Below, piece after piece: positions 1-8,162 of a DNA stretch of 15,000 nucleotides. Source of the stretch: Actinidia chinensis (lineage: Eukaryota > Streptophyta > Magnoliopsida > Ericales > Actinidiaceae); assembly GCA_009663005.1 (NCBI GenBank), contig CM018913.1:3182421-3197420 (forward strand), given 5' to 3'. Position numbers and translations under genes: made by a program. Numbering within the stretch: the first letter of the stretch is position 1; each line of letters starts with the position of its first letter. The notes beneath the pieces were generated by a model that searched no databases, had not been told where the DNA came from, and was given only the letters and a program-made list of their open reading frames with translations.

Positions 1-10
1 ATTCAATCAT
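1..10 (-). CDS. Gene A: 5' end of a Yippee/Mis18-like gene (partial)
   Basis: Only the first ten coding bases are present (minus strand, ATG at 10-8, reading M-I-E and one further base). The call rests on paralogy: bases 1 to about 50 match 5969 to about 6018, the start codon and upstream region of gene B, almost base for base, and the homology continues intermittently for about 1 kb. The rest of the gene should lie left of the window. It is inferred to encode a zinc-binding Yippee/Mis18-like protein close to gene B. Nothing about its integrity can be judged here. Confidence 0.55.
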
Positions 11-430
11 TGTTCAAACTCTTTCTTTGTCAATCAAACAGCTTTGAATTTTCTCCCAGTGCAAATAATCAACTTCAATAATGTTAATGGAAATTAAAAG
101 AACTAACAATTTACTTTAGAAAGATTGCCATACAGGAAGAGGTTCTTGAACTTGAAAGATCGAAGTTCAAGGAGGTCTCTGAATTGGGTGAGAGAGAGAG
201 AGATTGGATGAGGAATTCAAGTTCTTGATGAATTGGGTTTTTAAAGGCAGAAGTATATGGGTGTCAGTATCGCAGTATGTATGGATACGGGGGAAGAATA
301 GCTGGATGAGAGAGAGAGAGGAGAGAGAGGAGAGAGAAGGCTCCATTTAACTGCCAGAATGACAGTTAAGGTGCAGAGTATTCTGTACAGTATGGACCAC
401 AATAGCTAACCTGTAGCGGCATGAGAATGT
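11..430 (-). promoter_or_regulatory. Upstream region/5' UTR of gene A
   Basis: This stretch aligns with 5979-6370 upstream of gene B, including the segments around 290-310, 345-385 and 400-420. It carries GA-rich runs at 187-203 and 307-338, which are CT-rich on the transcribed strand, as is common near plant transcription starts. The position matching the gene B TATATATA box reads TATGTATG here (275-282), so the obvious TATA motif is lost. Promoter function is inferred from position and paralogy. Confidence 0.5.
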
Positions 431-613
431 GACCATCGTTTTCTTTTCAGTTCTTTTATATTTGAAGAAAATAGAAAAAATAACAAAAAAGAAAAAAACG
501 ACATTTTTTCACAAATAATACGTGGATAATTATACTTTGCACCCTTAAAGTGCATAATTATATTCTGCCCCCTATTAGTTAATAACTTTGTTATATTGGC
601 CCTTAACCTATTG

Positions 614-949
614 CTAGGAAGTACGGACACTCCTCCGGAGGCAACGTACCCGTGTCGGACACACGGACACGCGTGGGACACGCGTAGGACACGTATTGTG
701 GCGTGTCCATTTTTTAATTATTAATTCTTACTTCGGACACGCGTGTCCCTAGTTTATCTTTGTCATTTTAGTCTTTTAGATGAAATGATATAGTTATTTT
801 ATGATATATTAATGCTTTAAGTTATAGAAGATATGGTATTTTTATTTTATTTAGGGTTATCTTGCACTTATTTAATTACCCTTGATCGTGTTCTGCATTT
901 TTTGAAAATTGCCGTGTCACGTATCCGTATCTGTGTCCGTGCTTCTTAG
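614..949. mobile_element. hAT-like MITE, 336 bp
   Basis: The ends form a terminal inverted repeat: CTAGGAAGTACGGACAC on the left and, reverse-complemented, CTAAGAAGCACGGACAC on the right (15 of 17 match). The element is flanked by a perfect 8-bp direct repeat ACCTATTG at 606-613 and 950-957. An 8-bp target duplication is characteristic of hAT transposons. There is no coding capacity. The interior has GC-rich GGACACGCG-type subrepeats at both ends and an AT-rich centre. It sits in the gene A upstream region; the paralogous sequence upstream of gene B (around 6385-6410) has no such element. Confidence 0.8.
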
Positions 950-957
950 ACCTATTG

Positions 958-1577
958 AGTTGTTGGCAATCACACCCAACGGCCTGTGTCTAATCCTCTA
1001 ATGGAAAATGACACGTGGCAACGTACCCATTTCCCCGACCTAGATCCCACAATCGTAGACGTATACCCAAAACAAAAACCCATATTCCCTGACCTAGATC
1101 CCACCATCCGCTAGCATCTTTAATCTAACCCCTAACCCTCTTCTTTTGTAACTAACTATATTTACTTGGAGTTTTGCTTGGTACAATGCATTTTGTACAA
1201 TGCATGGACAATATATATTCACATGTGGTAAGACCTGCATTTTTGTGGGCTCCATCACATATGAGTATGCACTGTCTATAGCTTTTTTGATTTACTTGCC
1301 TTCTTTTCTCCAACCCCTTGTTTGAACCTTCATTCTTCCTTTCCCTTGATATTGTTGGGTTAAGTTTGAACTGCAGAACCTGCTTACCTAAAATACGTCC
1401 GGAACACATCTTTTGTGAGTTAACTTTTCATTACTAGGATTCTAGCCTTCGGGTATAGTCTTTGTTTCCTCTTCTGATGCCAGCCATAAGTTTTCTTTAC
1501 AGCTTCTTTCTGCTGATCTATTTTACTGCTCGTATTTTCTTTTTGTTGTTTGGATGTCTATGCTTGTTAATTCATTG
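958..1577. other. Spacer between gene A upstream region and gene B 3' side
   Basis: Around 1015-1060 and again at 1085-1105 there is a CCCCGACCTAGATCCCAC-like motif that matches CCCCAACCTAGATCTTAC near 6452-6470 upstream of gene B, so the duplicated upstream block reaches to roughly 1100. The remainder holds no gene I can support. An open minus-strand frame at 1152-1409 lacks any recognisable family. Confidence 0.5.
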
Positions 1578-1721
1578 TTAGTGATTAGTATCTAATATAA
1601 AGGTCTCCAAGGTTTGGGTAAGCTGACGACTGTATTCCCGACAGATTTGCAATGATACACTCCACCAAAACTCGATGTCTTCTGTTTGTAAATCTGCCTG
1701 AGTCCAGTGAATCGTTGGTGA
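1578..1721 (-). pseudogene. Unidentified coding-like fragment
   Basis: On the minus strand, about 46 codons run without a stop from near 1721 to a TAA at 1578-1580, ending in the residues ETFILDTNH. The composition (two adjacent tryptophans, mixed charged and hydrophobic residues, few low-complexity runs) resembles real protein more than the surrounding AT-rich spacer. I do not recognise the family. It lies about 240 bases downstream of the likely gene B polyadenylation signal, so it is probably not part of gene B. It could be the last exon or relict of another gene or transposon, or a chance open frame. Confidence 0.25.
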
Positions 1722-1960
1722 CGATAATACTTTTATGACTGCTATTAGAGTAATTAAGGATAATACTTTTATGACTGTTATGGTATTGTGTGTGACCCTC
1801 AAATTTTGCTTATTGATATAATACAGTGCAACCCTAATTTTCGAGATTGAGTTGGTGGCCTGCAGACCATGGAAGGTTCCACGTACCCTAAATCGCGTTA
1901 CATATGAGAAGGCTAGGCTAAAGCAAGTCATCTATCTACCTTTACCCTCGGATCAAAAGT

Positions 1961-1966
1961 TTTATT
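1961..1966 (-). terminator. Likely polyadenylation signal of gene B
   Basis: The minus strand reads AATAAA here, within TTTCAATAAAACTTTTG, about 320 bases past the gene B stop codon. This is a plausible plant 3' UTR length, and the interval contains no competing gene. Plant signals are loose, so the exact cleavage site is not known. Confidence 0.4.
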
Positions 1967-2287
1967 GAAACAACACAAACTCTGCCCATCATATCATACC
2001 AGTAACAACAAAAAAACCAATCAGCCATTTGTTTCATTTTCTGCATGCAAAGTGCAGAATGATGCAGACACATGTTCAACACAAATCATAAGCAGATAAC
2101 ACAAGTTTTAGCAGCCAGAAAATGCCTACGTCTATTGCGTTCCTTCAACTGAAAAATCATACCGTTCCAAACATGCTTCTACGAACAATAGTTTTTTTGT
2201 TTACGCCTCTTGATGCGTATAGAGTATCAGATTTCAACAGTAAAAAGATTTGTATGAATTTGTCGATACATGCATAAGACTTCTCCA

Positions 2288-5200
2288 TCAGCCGTCTGTG
2301 TCATTTTCTTCTTCACTTTCACTTTCTTCAACAGGACAAAAAGTCTTGCTTCCATTCCACAACATGAGACATTCCCTACTCACGTATTACAAATCCAACA
2401 CGTTAGGAAAAAAATCATTTAAACTATGAATCCAATGAATAAGAAAAAAAAAATCATTTGTGTCAGAAACTTACAGATATAGTAGAAATCTTCCGGCCTG
2501 GAAAACGAAGTGCTCATCAGGCACTCGAACCTGAACAAACAGCATTTTGTTAGGAGAATAATTTGTAGAACAAAATGAATCTCAAGATGGTTGAAACTTA
2601 ATTTGTCCAAATATCTTACAAATTTCCAACCCAAATGCAACATGCATCGGGAGCACCTAGCTTCAGCAGCCGTGCAAATACCGGCTATTATGTGACGCCT
2701 TGGGTTGTCCTCAACTTCCACATTGACACTACAAAACACAGGATTTGACAAAAGAGATCAATACGTTTTAAAGTACCTTGGGATTAAAGGACCAAATTTG
2801 CAATTGTATGATTGATTTTGTTTTGGAATGGTCTACATACATATTATTGGATTTGGCTTCAACTTCCTGTTGAATTTGGATTCAAAGTCCTAGTTGGCTT
2901 TGGCTTTGAATTCGAATTCAAACTCTCAGTTTATAAAAGGACTTCTTGTGAAAGTCCCAAAAATAACACAAGAGATGATGTAGAGAGAGAGAGAGAGTGT
3001 GAGGGAGGTGGTAGTTGCCCTGTCACCACCAAACCACTAGTGAGAGAGTGAGATATAATATGTCTTGTAATCTGTAAATCTTTCTTAAATAGTGAATCTG
3101 TTGCATACGAGGACGTAAGCAATTTTGTCAAACCTCGTAAATCATTGTATCTTTGTGTGTGTGTGATGGAGTGAATCGATTTTAAACACAACAATTGGTA
3201 TCAGAGACATGGTCGAGTTTCGGACTTTGGCAAAAGTACTCTAAATCAATTTCTAATTGCACCAACTTGTTCATCTCCTTGAGAAAAAGCCCTTGAAGTC
3301 AACCTCATTGCAACCCGATGTCGAACGGACCTTCACGTGCCTCCTGAGTGTTCGAGCGTCAATTTCACACTCACCACGCGCCCACATGCTCCACCTGGAA
3401 CATCGACGCCTCAAATCAGCATGACCATGCGCCCTTACGCGCCTCCCTTGTTTTGGCGCGTGACAACCAGTGACTTCACGCGACGCACATGCCGAGTAGA
3501 GGTAGACGACGAGTGGTCTCACTCCTTCCATGCGAGCACGCTCCCACACAGACACACGATCCTATTTCACGAGCACATTGGTTCACGTGCTACATCATCA
3601 GCCGGCGCCGTGTCATTGACTCTGTCAGCAACCCAGTTAGCGCTCTGTCAGCATCCGGTCAGCACTCTGTCAGCAACCCAGACAGCGCTTTGTCAGTGTT
3701 CAGTCGTCAACAAATCAATGCTTTGTCAACACCTCGTTAGCGACTTTGTCAGCGCCTCGTCAGCAATAGAATATTTTAAGAATATTCCTCAGTTTGGGAA
3801 AATTACATATATGTTCCTGAAGTTTGAAAATATTACAGTTCAAAATTACATATATGTCCCTAAAGTTTGAAAATATTATAGTTTAGTCCTTGACTTTTAT
3901 AAAAATTATATTTTGGTCCCAAAGGTTTGTAAAAATTGCAATTGGGCCCCTAAAGTTTTAAAAAATTACATATTGGCCTTGATATTTTTTAAAATTACAG
4001 TTTGCTCCCATTATTTTTAAAAATTATAGTTTGATCCTGGTAAAAATTATAATTTGGTGCCTAGAGTTTCTAATTTTAACAATTTAGTCCCAAAAGTTTA
4101 TATTTTTTCCAATTTAGCCCTCCTTAAGGTTTTCTTGCATTCCAGAGTCATCCGTGTGGTCAGAATTTTGCATATTTTGATCCCATATTAGTTTTGGTGG
4201 AGTTTATTTTAGTGCTCTAGAAAAAGGGGATATGACACAACAATAGTCAGCATGGTGGTACGAGAAGGCTCTCATAATAGAGATCTCATATTTGACTATT
4301 TGCATTTATGGGAAGACTCTCCGAATAAGGATCGTAGATTTGGTTATAGTATTTGTGATGAAGGCTTTCTGAGTAGGAATCTCATATCTGGCACCAACAT
4401 CTGTGAGAAGGCTCTCAGTTTGGTATTTCTGTTGTTTGGATCACTTGGTTTTAGTTCAATATGTCTCGAACATTTGTGATTCATTCTTGGTTTATCTTAG
4501 TTTGTTTGGATCACTTGATTTTGATTCAATATGTCTCGAACATTTGTGATTCATTTTTGATTTATTTCAGTTTGTTTAGATCACTTGGTTTTGGTTCGAT
4601 GTGTCTCGAACATTTATGATTCATTGAAGTCAGGAGATTTTGGCAAGGTGGAGCTTCACAAGTGTCAAGAAGATCATGACTTTGAGTCAAGTTTCTACTG
4701 CTTTACCTTGACCAATATCTAGCGTCGAAAGGTGCATCAGTAGCAGCATTATTCTCTTTGGCAGAAGTTTTCGCTAATGTGGAGATTGTTGGATTTGACT
4801 TCAAACTTCCTGTTGGATTTTGATTCAAAGTCCTAGTTAGATTTGGATTCAAACTCTCAGCCTATAAAATAACTTCTAGTGAAAGTCCAAAAAAACAACA
4901 CAAGAGAAGATGTAGAGTAAGGCAGAGAGAGTGTGAGGGAGATGGTGGTTGCTCTGCCACCACCAGACCACCAATGAGAGAATGAGATACAATGTCTTAT
5001 AATTTGTAAATCTCAAATAGTGAATCTCTTGCATATGAAGACGTAGGTAATTTTGTCGAACTTCATAAATCATTGTGTATATGTGTGCGTGTGTGACGGT
5101 GTGAATCGATATCGAGCACAACACATACATACATACATACATACATGTATGTATATGTATATATACATCAACAGCTAGTGCTAATCTTTAATCAGAATTT

Positions 5201-5843
5201 GAAACCGCGACTGCCCTCCAAAGAAGTCTTGGAAAATGGAATTGAGGGTGAGATCTTACGCGTTGCTGAAGATGACTCCCACGTTCATTACGTCCTGGAA
5301 AAGCAGATTGAGAACAGCAATGAGGAACACACATAATTTTTTTTATTTTTTATTTTTTGCTTGATGGGATTTGTAACTAAAGTAAAAGAATCCAAGTGAA
5401 TCATAATAAAGAATAACAACCCAAGTAAACGCACTCATTGCAAAATCAAGAATTATTGTAACTGCATTCATTGGAAACCAATCATTGCACAATCAAGAAT
5501 TATGATAACGAACTGTATATGATCAAGAAATTTCACTTGCAATTGTAATGTTCTTCATTTCTTGAAAAAATCATTAAAACACTAGAACTAAATAAACACA
5601 GACCCATCGTTGTGATGCATAAAGGGAATATCAAGAACCCTGACCTCTAAAAATCGAGAATCAGAAAAATTATGAAGATGTAATCTTTGTTCAGTTCAAT
5701 TGAAAATTCTCCAATAACATGATCAAAAACCCTAGTAACGAAACAATCAAAGCATCCACATCGAAACAACTTTAACAACAGAGACATCCAATTCTTGCAA
5801 CTTTAAATAGCACGATGATAATTCTCGGTAATTTACACAAATC

Positions 5844-5881
<38 letters not shown>

Positions 5882-5978
5882 ATACGATGAGAAGGTGCTC
5901 TTCGTCGAGGGCAATGTGGGCTCTGCATTGACGGCAGAGGAAGAAGTGGACGTCTGGATTTTTATCGAATTCAATCAT
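2288..5978 (-). CDS. Gene B: Yippee/Mis18-like zinc-binding protein, five exons, 126 aa
   Basis: Exons, in transcript order: 5978-5886, 5294-5260, 2728-2620, 2530-2475, 2375-2288 (TGA at 2290-2288). All introns are GT..AG (591, 2531, 89 and 99 bp). Residues 1-31 contain FFLCRQCRAHIAL with the first zinc cysteines at 15 and 18. Exon 2 is only 35 bases and gives VGVIFSNA, leading into VNVEV. Exon 3 carries ARCSRCMLHLGWKF with cysteines at 68 and 71. This paired C-x2-C plus LGWK layout, with a VNV strand between, is that of the Yippee/Mis18 beta-tent fold. Family members bind zinc through the four cysteines; cellular roles in plants are poorly defined. Exons 4-5 give GRFLLYLECLMLWNG and an acidic tail. 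Exon 4 ends at a GTAAGT donor, so the in-frame TAA there belongs to intron 4. The middle is about ten residues shorter than in standard YPEL proteins, recalling Mis18. Intron 2 contains an LTR element. It appears intact; transcription is unproven. Confidence 0.78.
2845..3193 (+). repeat. 5' LTR
   Basis: 349 bp, with a TATA box TATAAAAGG at 2932-2940, a GA-rich tract at 2979-2997 and an end at ACAACA just before the primer-binding site. It aligns end to end with 4787-5123. Compared with the 3' copy it has an extra 12 bp (CTTTGAATTCGA-like) before the TATA box. Confidence 0.85.
3196..3206 (+). other. Primer-binding site, initiator tRNA-Met type
   Basis: TGGTATCAGAG begins two bases after the 5' LTR ends. 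This is the common minus-strand priming site of plant copia elements and fixes the orientation of the element. Confidence 0.85.
3337..3870 (+). other. 177-codon open frame inside the LTR element, probably non-functional
   Basis: This is the longest open frame of the window. It begins in a GC-richer stretch (3300-3600) and runs through the 3621-3766 tandem repeats, giving repeated LSATQ and ALCQ units, and then into an AT-rich repeat. No gag zinc knuckle (C-x2-C-x4-H-x4-C), protease DTG/DSG or polymerase YVDD motif is present. I regard it as a by-product of tandem repeats rather than a retroviral gene, although a small element-encoded peptide cannot be excluded. Confidence 0.25.
3621..3766 (+). 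repeat. Degenerate tandem repeat around a CTGTCAGCA core
   Basis: At least seven units of roughly 15-24 bp share CTGTCAGCAaCC or close variants (CTTTGTCAACACC, CCTCGTCAGCA). It is local to the interior of the LTR element; a weak echo occurs at 7625-7670. Confidence 0.65.
3799..4125 (+). repeat. Degenerate tandem repeat, AAAATTACATATTGGTCCCTAAAGTTT type
   Basis: Units of roughly 25-38 bp alternate an AAAATTA(C/T)A core with TTTGGTCCCTAAAGTTT-like cores for about 325 bp. This is a familiar noncoding repeat style in plant genomes. Unit divergence is high. Confidence 0.6.
4261..4418 (+). repeat. Degenerate tandem repeat, about 48-bp unit
   Basis: A GAAGGCTCTC-like motif recurs at 4263, 4312, 4360 and 4407, spaced 49, 48 and 47 bases, each followed by a GGATCTCATATTTG-like segment. 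It lies inside the LTR element. Confidence 0.55.
4435..4627 (+). repeat. Tandem repeat, 70-bp unit, about 2.7 copies
   Basis: TTTGGATCACTTG begins units at 4435, 4505 and (as TTTAGATCACTTG) 4575. Each unit contains ATGTCTCGAACATTTGTGA. The units are much more alike than the two LTRs are, so this array arose or was homogenised later than the insertion. Confidence 0.8.
4776..4786 (+). other. Polypurine tract of the LTR element
   Basis: AATGTGGAGAT lies directly before the 3' LTR, which begins TGTTGGA. The junction GTGGAGATTGTTGGA is the standard plus-strand priming region of plant copia-type elements. Confidence 0.75.
4787..5123 (+). repeat. 3' LTR
   Basis: 337 bp, beginning TGTTGGATTTG and ending GCACAACA, with a TATA box variant TATAAAAT at 4863-4870. 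It aligns over its whole length with the 5' LTR. A CATACATA microsatellite follows, which appears to have been the insertion site. Confidence 0.85.
5849..5880 (+). repeat. (AG)16 microsatellite at the start of gene B intron 1
   Basis: Sixteen perfect AG units. On the transcribed strand this is a (CT)n run that begins right after the intron 1 donor GTATG. Gene C has the same arrangement at 12690-12709. Confidence 0.95.
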
Positions 5979-6370
5979 TGTTCAAGCTCTTTCTTTATCA
6001 ATCAAACAGCTTTCAATTTTCTGACAATTCAAAGGACTGAAAATTTACTTTGGAAAGATTGAGATATAGAGGATGAGACAAAAATTAATGAATGACAGTT
6101 ACCTAGACAGAGTATGGAATGGGCGGCTGATGACTCAGGTTCTTGAACTGGGTTTGGGAATATATGAGAGAGAGAGGTGGTGAAAAACTTTTGCAGTGAC
6201 TCAGTATATATACAAACGGGAGGAAAGAATAGCTGGCTGAGAGAGAGAGAGAGACAGCAGGCTTCGTTTAACTGCCAAAATGACAGTTAGGGTGCAGAGG
6301 ATTTGGTACAGAGCGAACCATAATTGCTAACCTGTAGCCGCAAGTGGACTATAATTGTTAACCCGTAGCC
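5979..6370 (-). promoter_or_regulatory. Upstream region/5' UTR of gene B
   Basis: Paralogous to 11-430 upstream of gene A. A TATATATA motif lies at 6205-6212, about 227 bases upstream of the ATG, with GA-rich runs (CT-rich on the transcribed strand) at 6166-6176 and 6239-6254. The first 40 bases upstream of the ATG are nearly identical to those of gene A, which suits a shared 5' UTR. The TATA box is a candidate core promoter only. Confidence 0.5.
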
Positions 6371-7262
6371 TTCAAACGAATAAGTTTGCCACATTAGCCC
6401 TTCCGTATAATTTTCCTTCGAGAGTATGAAACATGGCGCCGTACACTCTTCCCCAACCTAGATCTTACAATTCCCTTCCTTACTTTCCCCTTACCCGCCA
6501 TCAACCAACCATCATGACCTCATCCCCACTATTCAATTCAACCACTGTCGTTTTTCGACCAAGCTAGCTACGTAACCTTCTAGCAACCTAGGGCTTCAAT
6601 CTATTTGCGTTTGCCACACACAGGAACGCACATAAAAATTAAATAAAAAAACTAGAGCTTTATGTAAACACTCCTCAACCCAGCCCCCGGCGAATCATTT
6701 TGTGTTGGTGAAGATGTGATGTTGCCAACGGCTTTGATTGGGTGATGACAAAGGCGACAAGACTCTGTGCGTGTCTGAGAGAGAGAGAGAGAGAGTGGGT
6801 GGGTGTGAAGTGTATTATGGTTGTTGTTGGCTGGTAATTTCCTTTTGGGGGTGGGGGGGGGTGGGGGGATGGGCAAGTGAAGGCCTTGAGAGGAGGGATT
6901 TCAGGGTGGGATTTCATCAATGGTAAATGTTGATATTGGCTCACTTCTCAGGCCCAAGACCAACCTCCATGCTCAGGTCCAAGCCGCCAGGCTCAAGCCC
7001 AAGCCCAAGCCAAACACTGATACCTTCCTTATGCTCCTCCTAGATTGATGGAATGAGAGATTAGACTTTTTCCACCTACTCCCACCCACCCCCTCCCAGT
7101 TGTGGTCTCCCTCGTGATTATGTCTATTCCCTTTATTATTTCTTGTCCCCTTAAAGGGCAAGTTGTCTATTTGTTGCTGCTGAGAGCAGCGAGAATTGAG
7201 GGAGAAGAGCTGAAAGCTAAGAAAGAGAGGCAGTAAAAGAGGAAAAAGAAAACAAACTGCCA
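6371..7262. other. Spacer with no supported gene
   Basis: Up to about 6480 this continues the block shared with gene A upstream (CCCCAACCTAGATCTTAC near 6452). Beyond that there is a GA microsatellite (6778-6795), a G-rich run (6846-6867), short AAGCCC repeats near 6980-7012 and open frames dominated by low-complexity residues. Opposite-strand open frames at 6675-6944 and 6973-7263 have no recognisable domain and look like chance. Confidence 0.5.
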
Positions 7263-7600
7263 AGCTGTGGAAATGTCAATCTTGAGGGCTGTGGAAAATT
7301 AGCTGTGGAAAATTAGGCAATCTTTGTTCTCTATAAGAAGCTGCTGCTGAGGAAGAAAAGGGAAAGAAAGGCAGCAGTGAAGCCAGAGAAGCAGAGGGGG
7401 CTGCTATCTGTGCTTTCTCCTCTCTCTCTCTCTCTTCTCTCTCTCTCTAAAATATATGGGAGATGTAGAGTTAGGCAGATAGAGTGTGAGGAGTGGTGGT
7501 GGCTCTACCACCAGTGAGGAGATATATATCTGTATTTAGATTTCTCAGTACAGTGAAATCTCTGCCAGCCGAGACGTATGCGATTTGCAGATAAGAGTGT
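7263..7600 (+). mobile_element. Degraded LTR-like sequence related to the gene B intronic element
   Basis: From 7456 to 7590 the sequence follows the R/U5 part of the LTRs: AGATGTAGAG, GGCAGATAGAGTGTGAG, GGTGGTGGCTCTACCACC, then an AGTGAAATCTCTGCC stretch and GACGTATGCGATTTG (LTR: GACGTAGGTAATTTTG). Upstream, TCTCTATAAGAAG at 7329-7341 could be the TATA region, preceded by an AGCTGTGGAAAATT duplication. No second LTR or primer-binding site is seen, so this may be a solo-LTR or truncated relative. The 7263-7455 part is a weaker inference than 7456-7590. Confidence 0.45.
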
Positions 7601-7897
7601 GAGGGATGGTTATGATCCCGTTGGCGCTGCCAGCATCCCAGTCATCAGCCTTGTTAGCACCCAACCCCATGACATGTCATCCCAGTTAATTAGGAAAAGG
7701 TACGTGGGCGTCGGTGGCTGGTGGATGCCTCTGGTAATTGGCGGCGGTGGTTGTGGTGGTTGGTGGTGGGGAATTATTTGTTTAAGGACAAAAGTGAGAG
7801 TCAATCAATACTCTTAATATGCAAATTGTGATTAACCCTAATCCATACTAGTACTATAATAATCTTCTTATGAAAATTACCTCGTTTGATATAATTA
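7601..7897. other. Spacer with no supported gene
   Basis: Contains a GCCAGCATCCCAGTCATCAG stretch faintly like the 3621-3766 repeat of the LTR element, and a GGTGGT-rich run at 7735-7772. Short open frames here are low complexity (Gly/Trp on plus, Pro on minus). Confidence 0.4.
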
Positions 7898-8010
7898 CCT
7901 CGTTTCAACTGCCAGGATGACCCTCTCTAATATAGAAGTAATTTGTTGTTGTTGTGGGGGATTTGGTACAGAGCGGACCACAACTGTTAACCTGTAGCCG
8001 CAAGCGGAAT
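7898..8010 (-). repeat. Orphan third copy of the gene A/B upstream region
   Basis: 7898-7920 (CTCGTTTCAACTGCCAGGATGA) and 7960-8010 (GGATTTGGTACAGAGCGGAC through CCTGTAGCCGCAAGCGGA) match 6263-6283 and 6292-6345 upstream of gene B closely. Similarity resumes at 8543-8620 (GTGGATAC, TCTGCCCCCC, AAGTTTGCCACATTG), matching both gene A and gene B upstream DNA. By analogy with gene B, a start codon would be expected roughly 290 bases to the left, near 7.6 kb, but LTR-like and unrelated DNA lies there instead. I infer a duplicate gene whose coding part is deleted. Confidence 0.65.
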
Positions 8011-8162
8011 TAGACCCGCTCTTCTCTCTTTTTCCCTTCTTATTCTTCTCTCTCTCTCTCTCTCCTCTCTCTCTCTTCTTTTCGTTTATTTTTGTCAAGC
8101 GATTGGACAAAATAGGAAAAAAAGGGTAATTTTATAACAAATAATTACAGTTTTTTCCTTAA

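Larger units (their letters stand above)
2845..5123 (+). mobile_element. Non-autonomous copia-type LTR retrotransposon (TRIM/LARD-like)
   Basis: Two direct LTRs (2845-3193 and 4787-5123) bracket a 1593-bp interior. Two bases after the 5' LTR lies TGGTATCAGAG (3196-3206), the standard primer-binding site complementary to initiator methionine tRNA. Just before the 3' LTR is AATGTGGAGAT, a typical plant copia polypurine tract. LTR ends are TG..CA on the right copy and TA..CA on the left. Flanking pentamers CATAT (2840-2844) and CATAC (5124-5128) are a likely one-mismatch target duplication. No gag, protease, integrase or reverse transcriptase is recognisable; the interior is mostly tandem repeats. 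By eye the LTRs differ at about 45 of 320 aligned sites plus a 12-bp indel, so the insertion is old. It lies in intron 2 of gene B, antisense to it. Confidence 0.85.

Noticed and set aside
2419..2751. Single 110-codon minus-strand open frame as one exon
   Set aside because: It contains gene B exon 3 but reads through introns 3 and 4 in changing frames. The splice model gives the conserved LGWKF-VRVPDEHF continuation instead.
3271..3555. Minus-strand 94-codon frame inside the LTR element
   Set aside because: It is antisense to the element in its GC-richer stretch, with no domain and no splice or paralogue support.
5145..5336. Plus-strand 63-codon open frame with coding-like residues (ending NSNEEHT)
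   Set aside because: It starts inside a CATA microsatellite and belongs to no family I recognise. The opposite strand at 5294-5260 carries gene B exon 2, with a good acceptor, a GTAAG donor, the right phase and the same 35-base length as in gene C. The plus frame is taken as its shadow.
5747..5974. Second open frame over gene B exon 1, giving Ser/Leu repeats
   Set aside because: It is the alternate reading of the same DNA plus the CT microsatellite. The zinc-knuckle frame is the one conserved with gene C.
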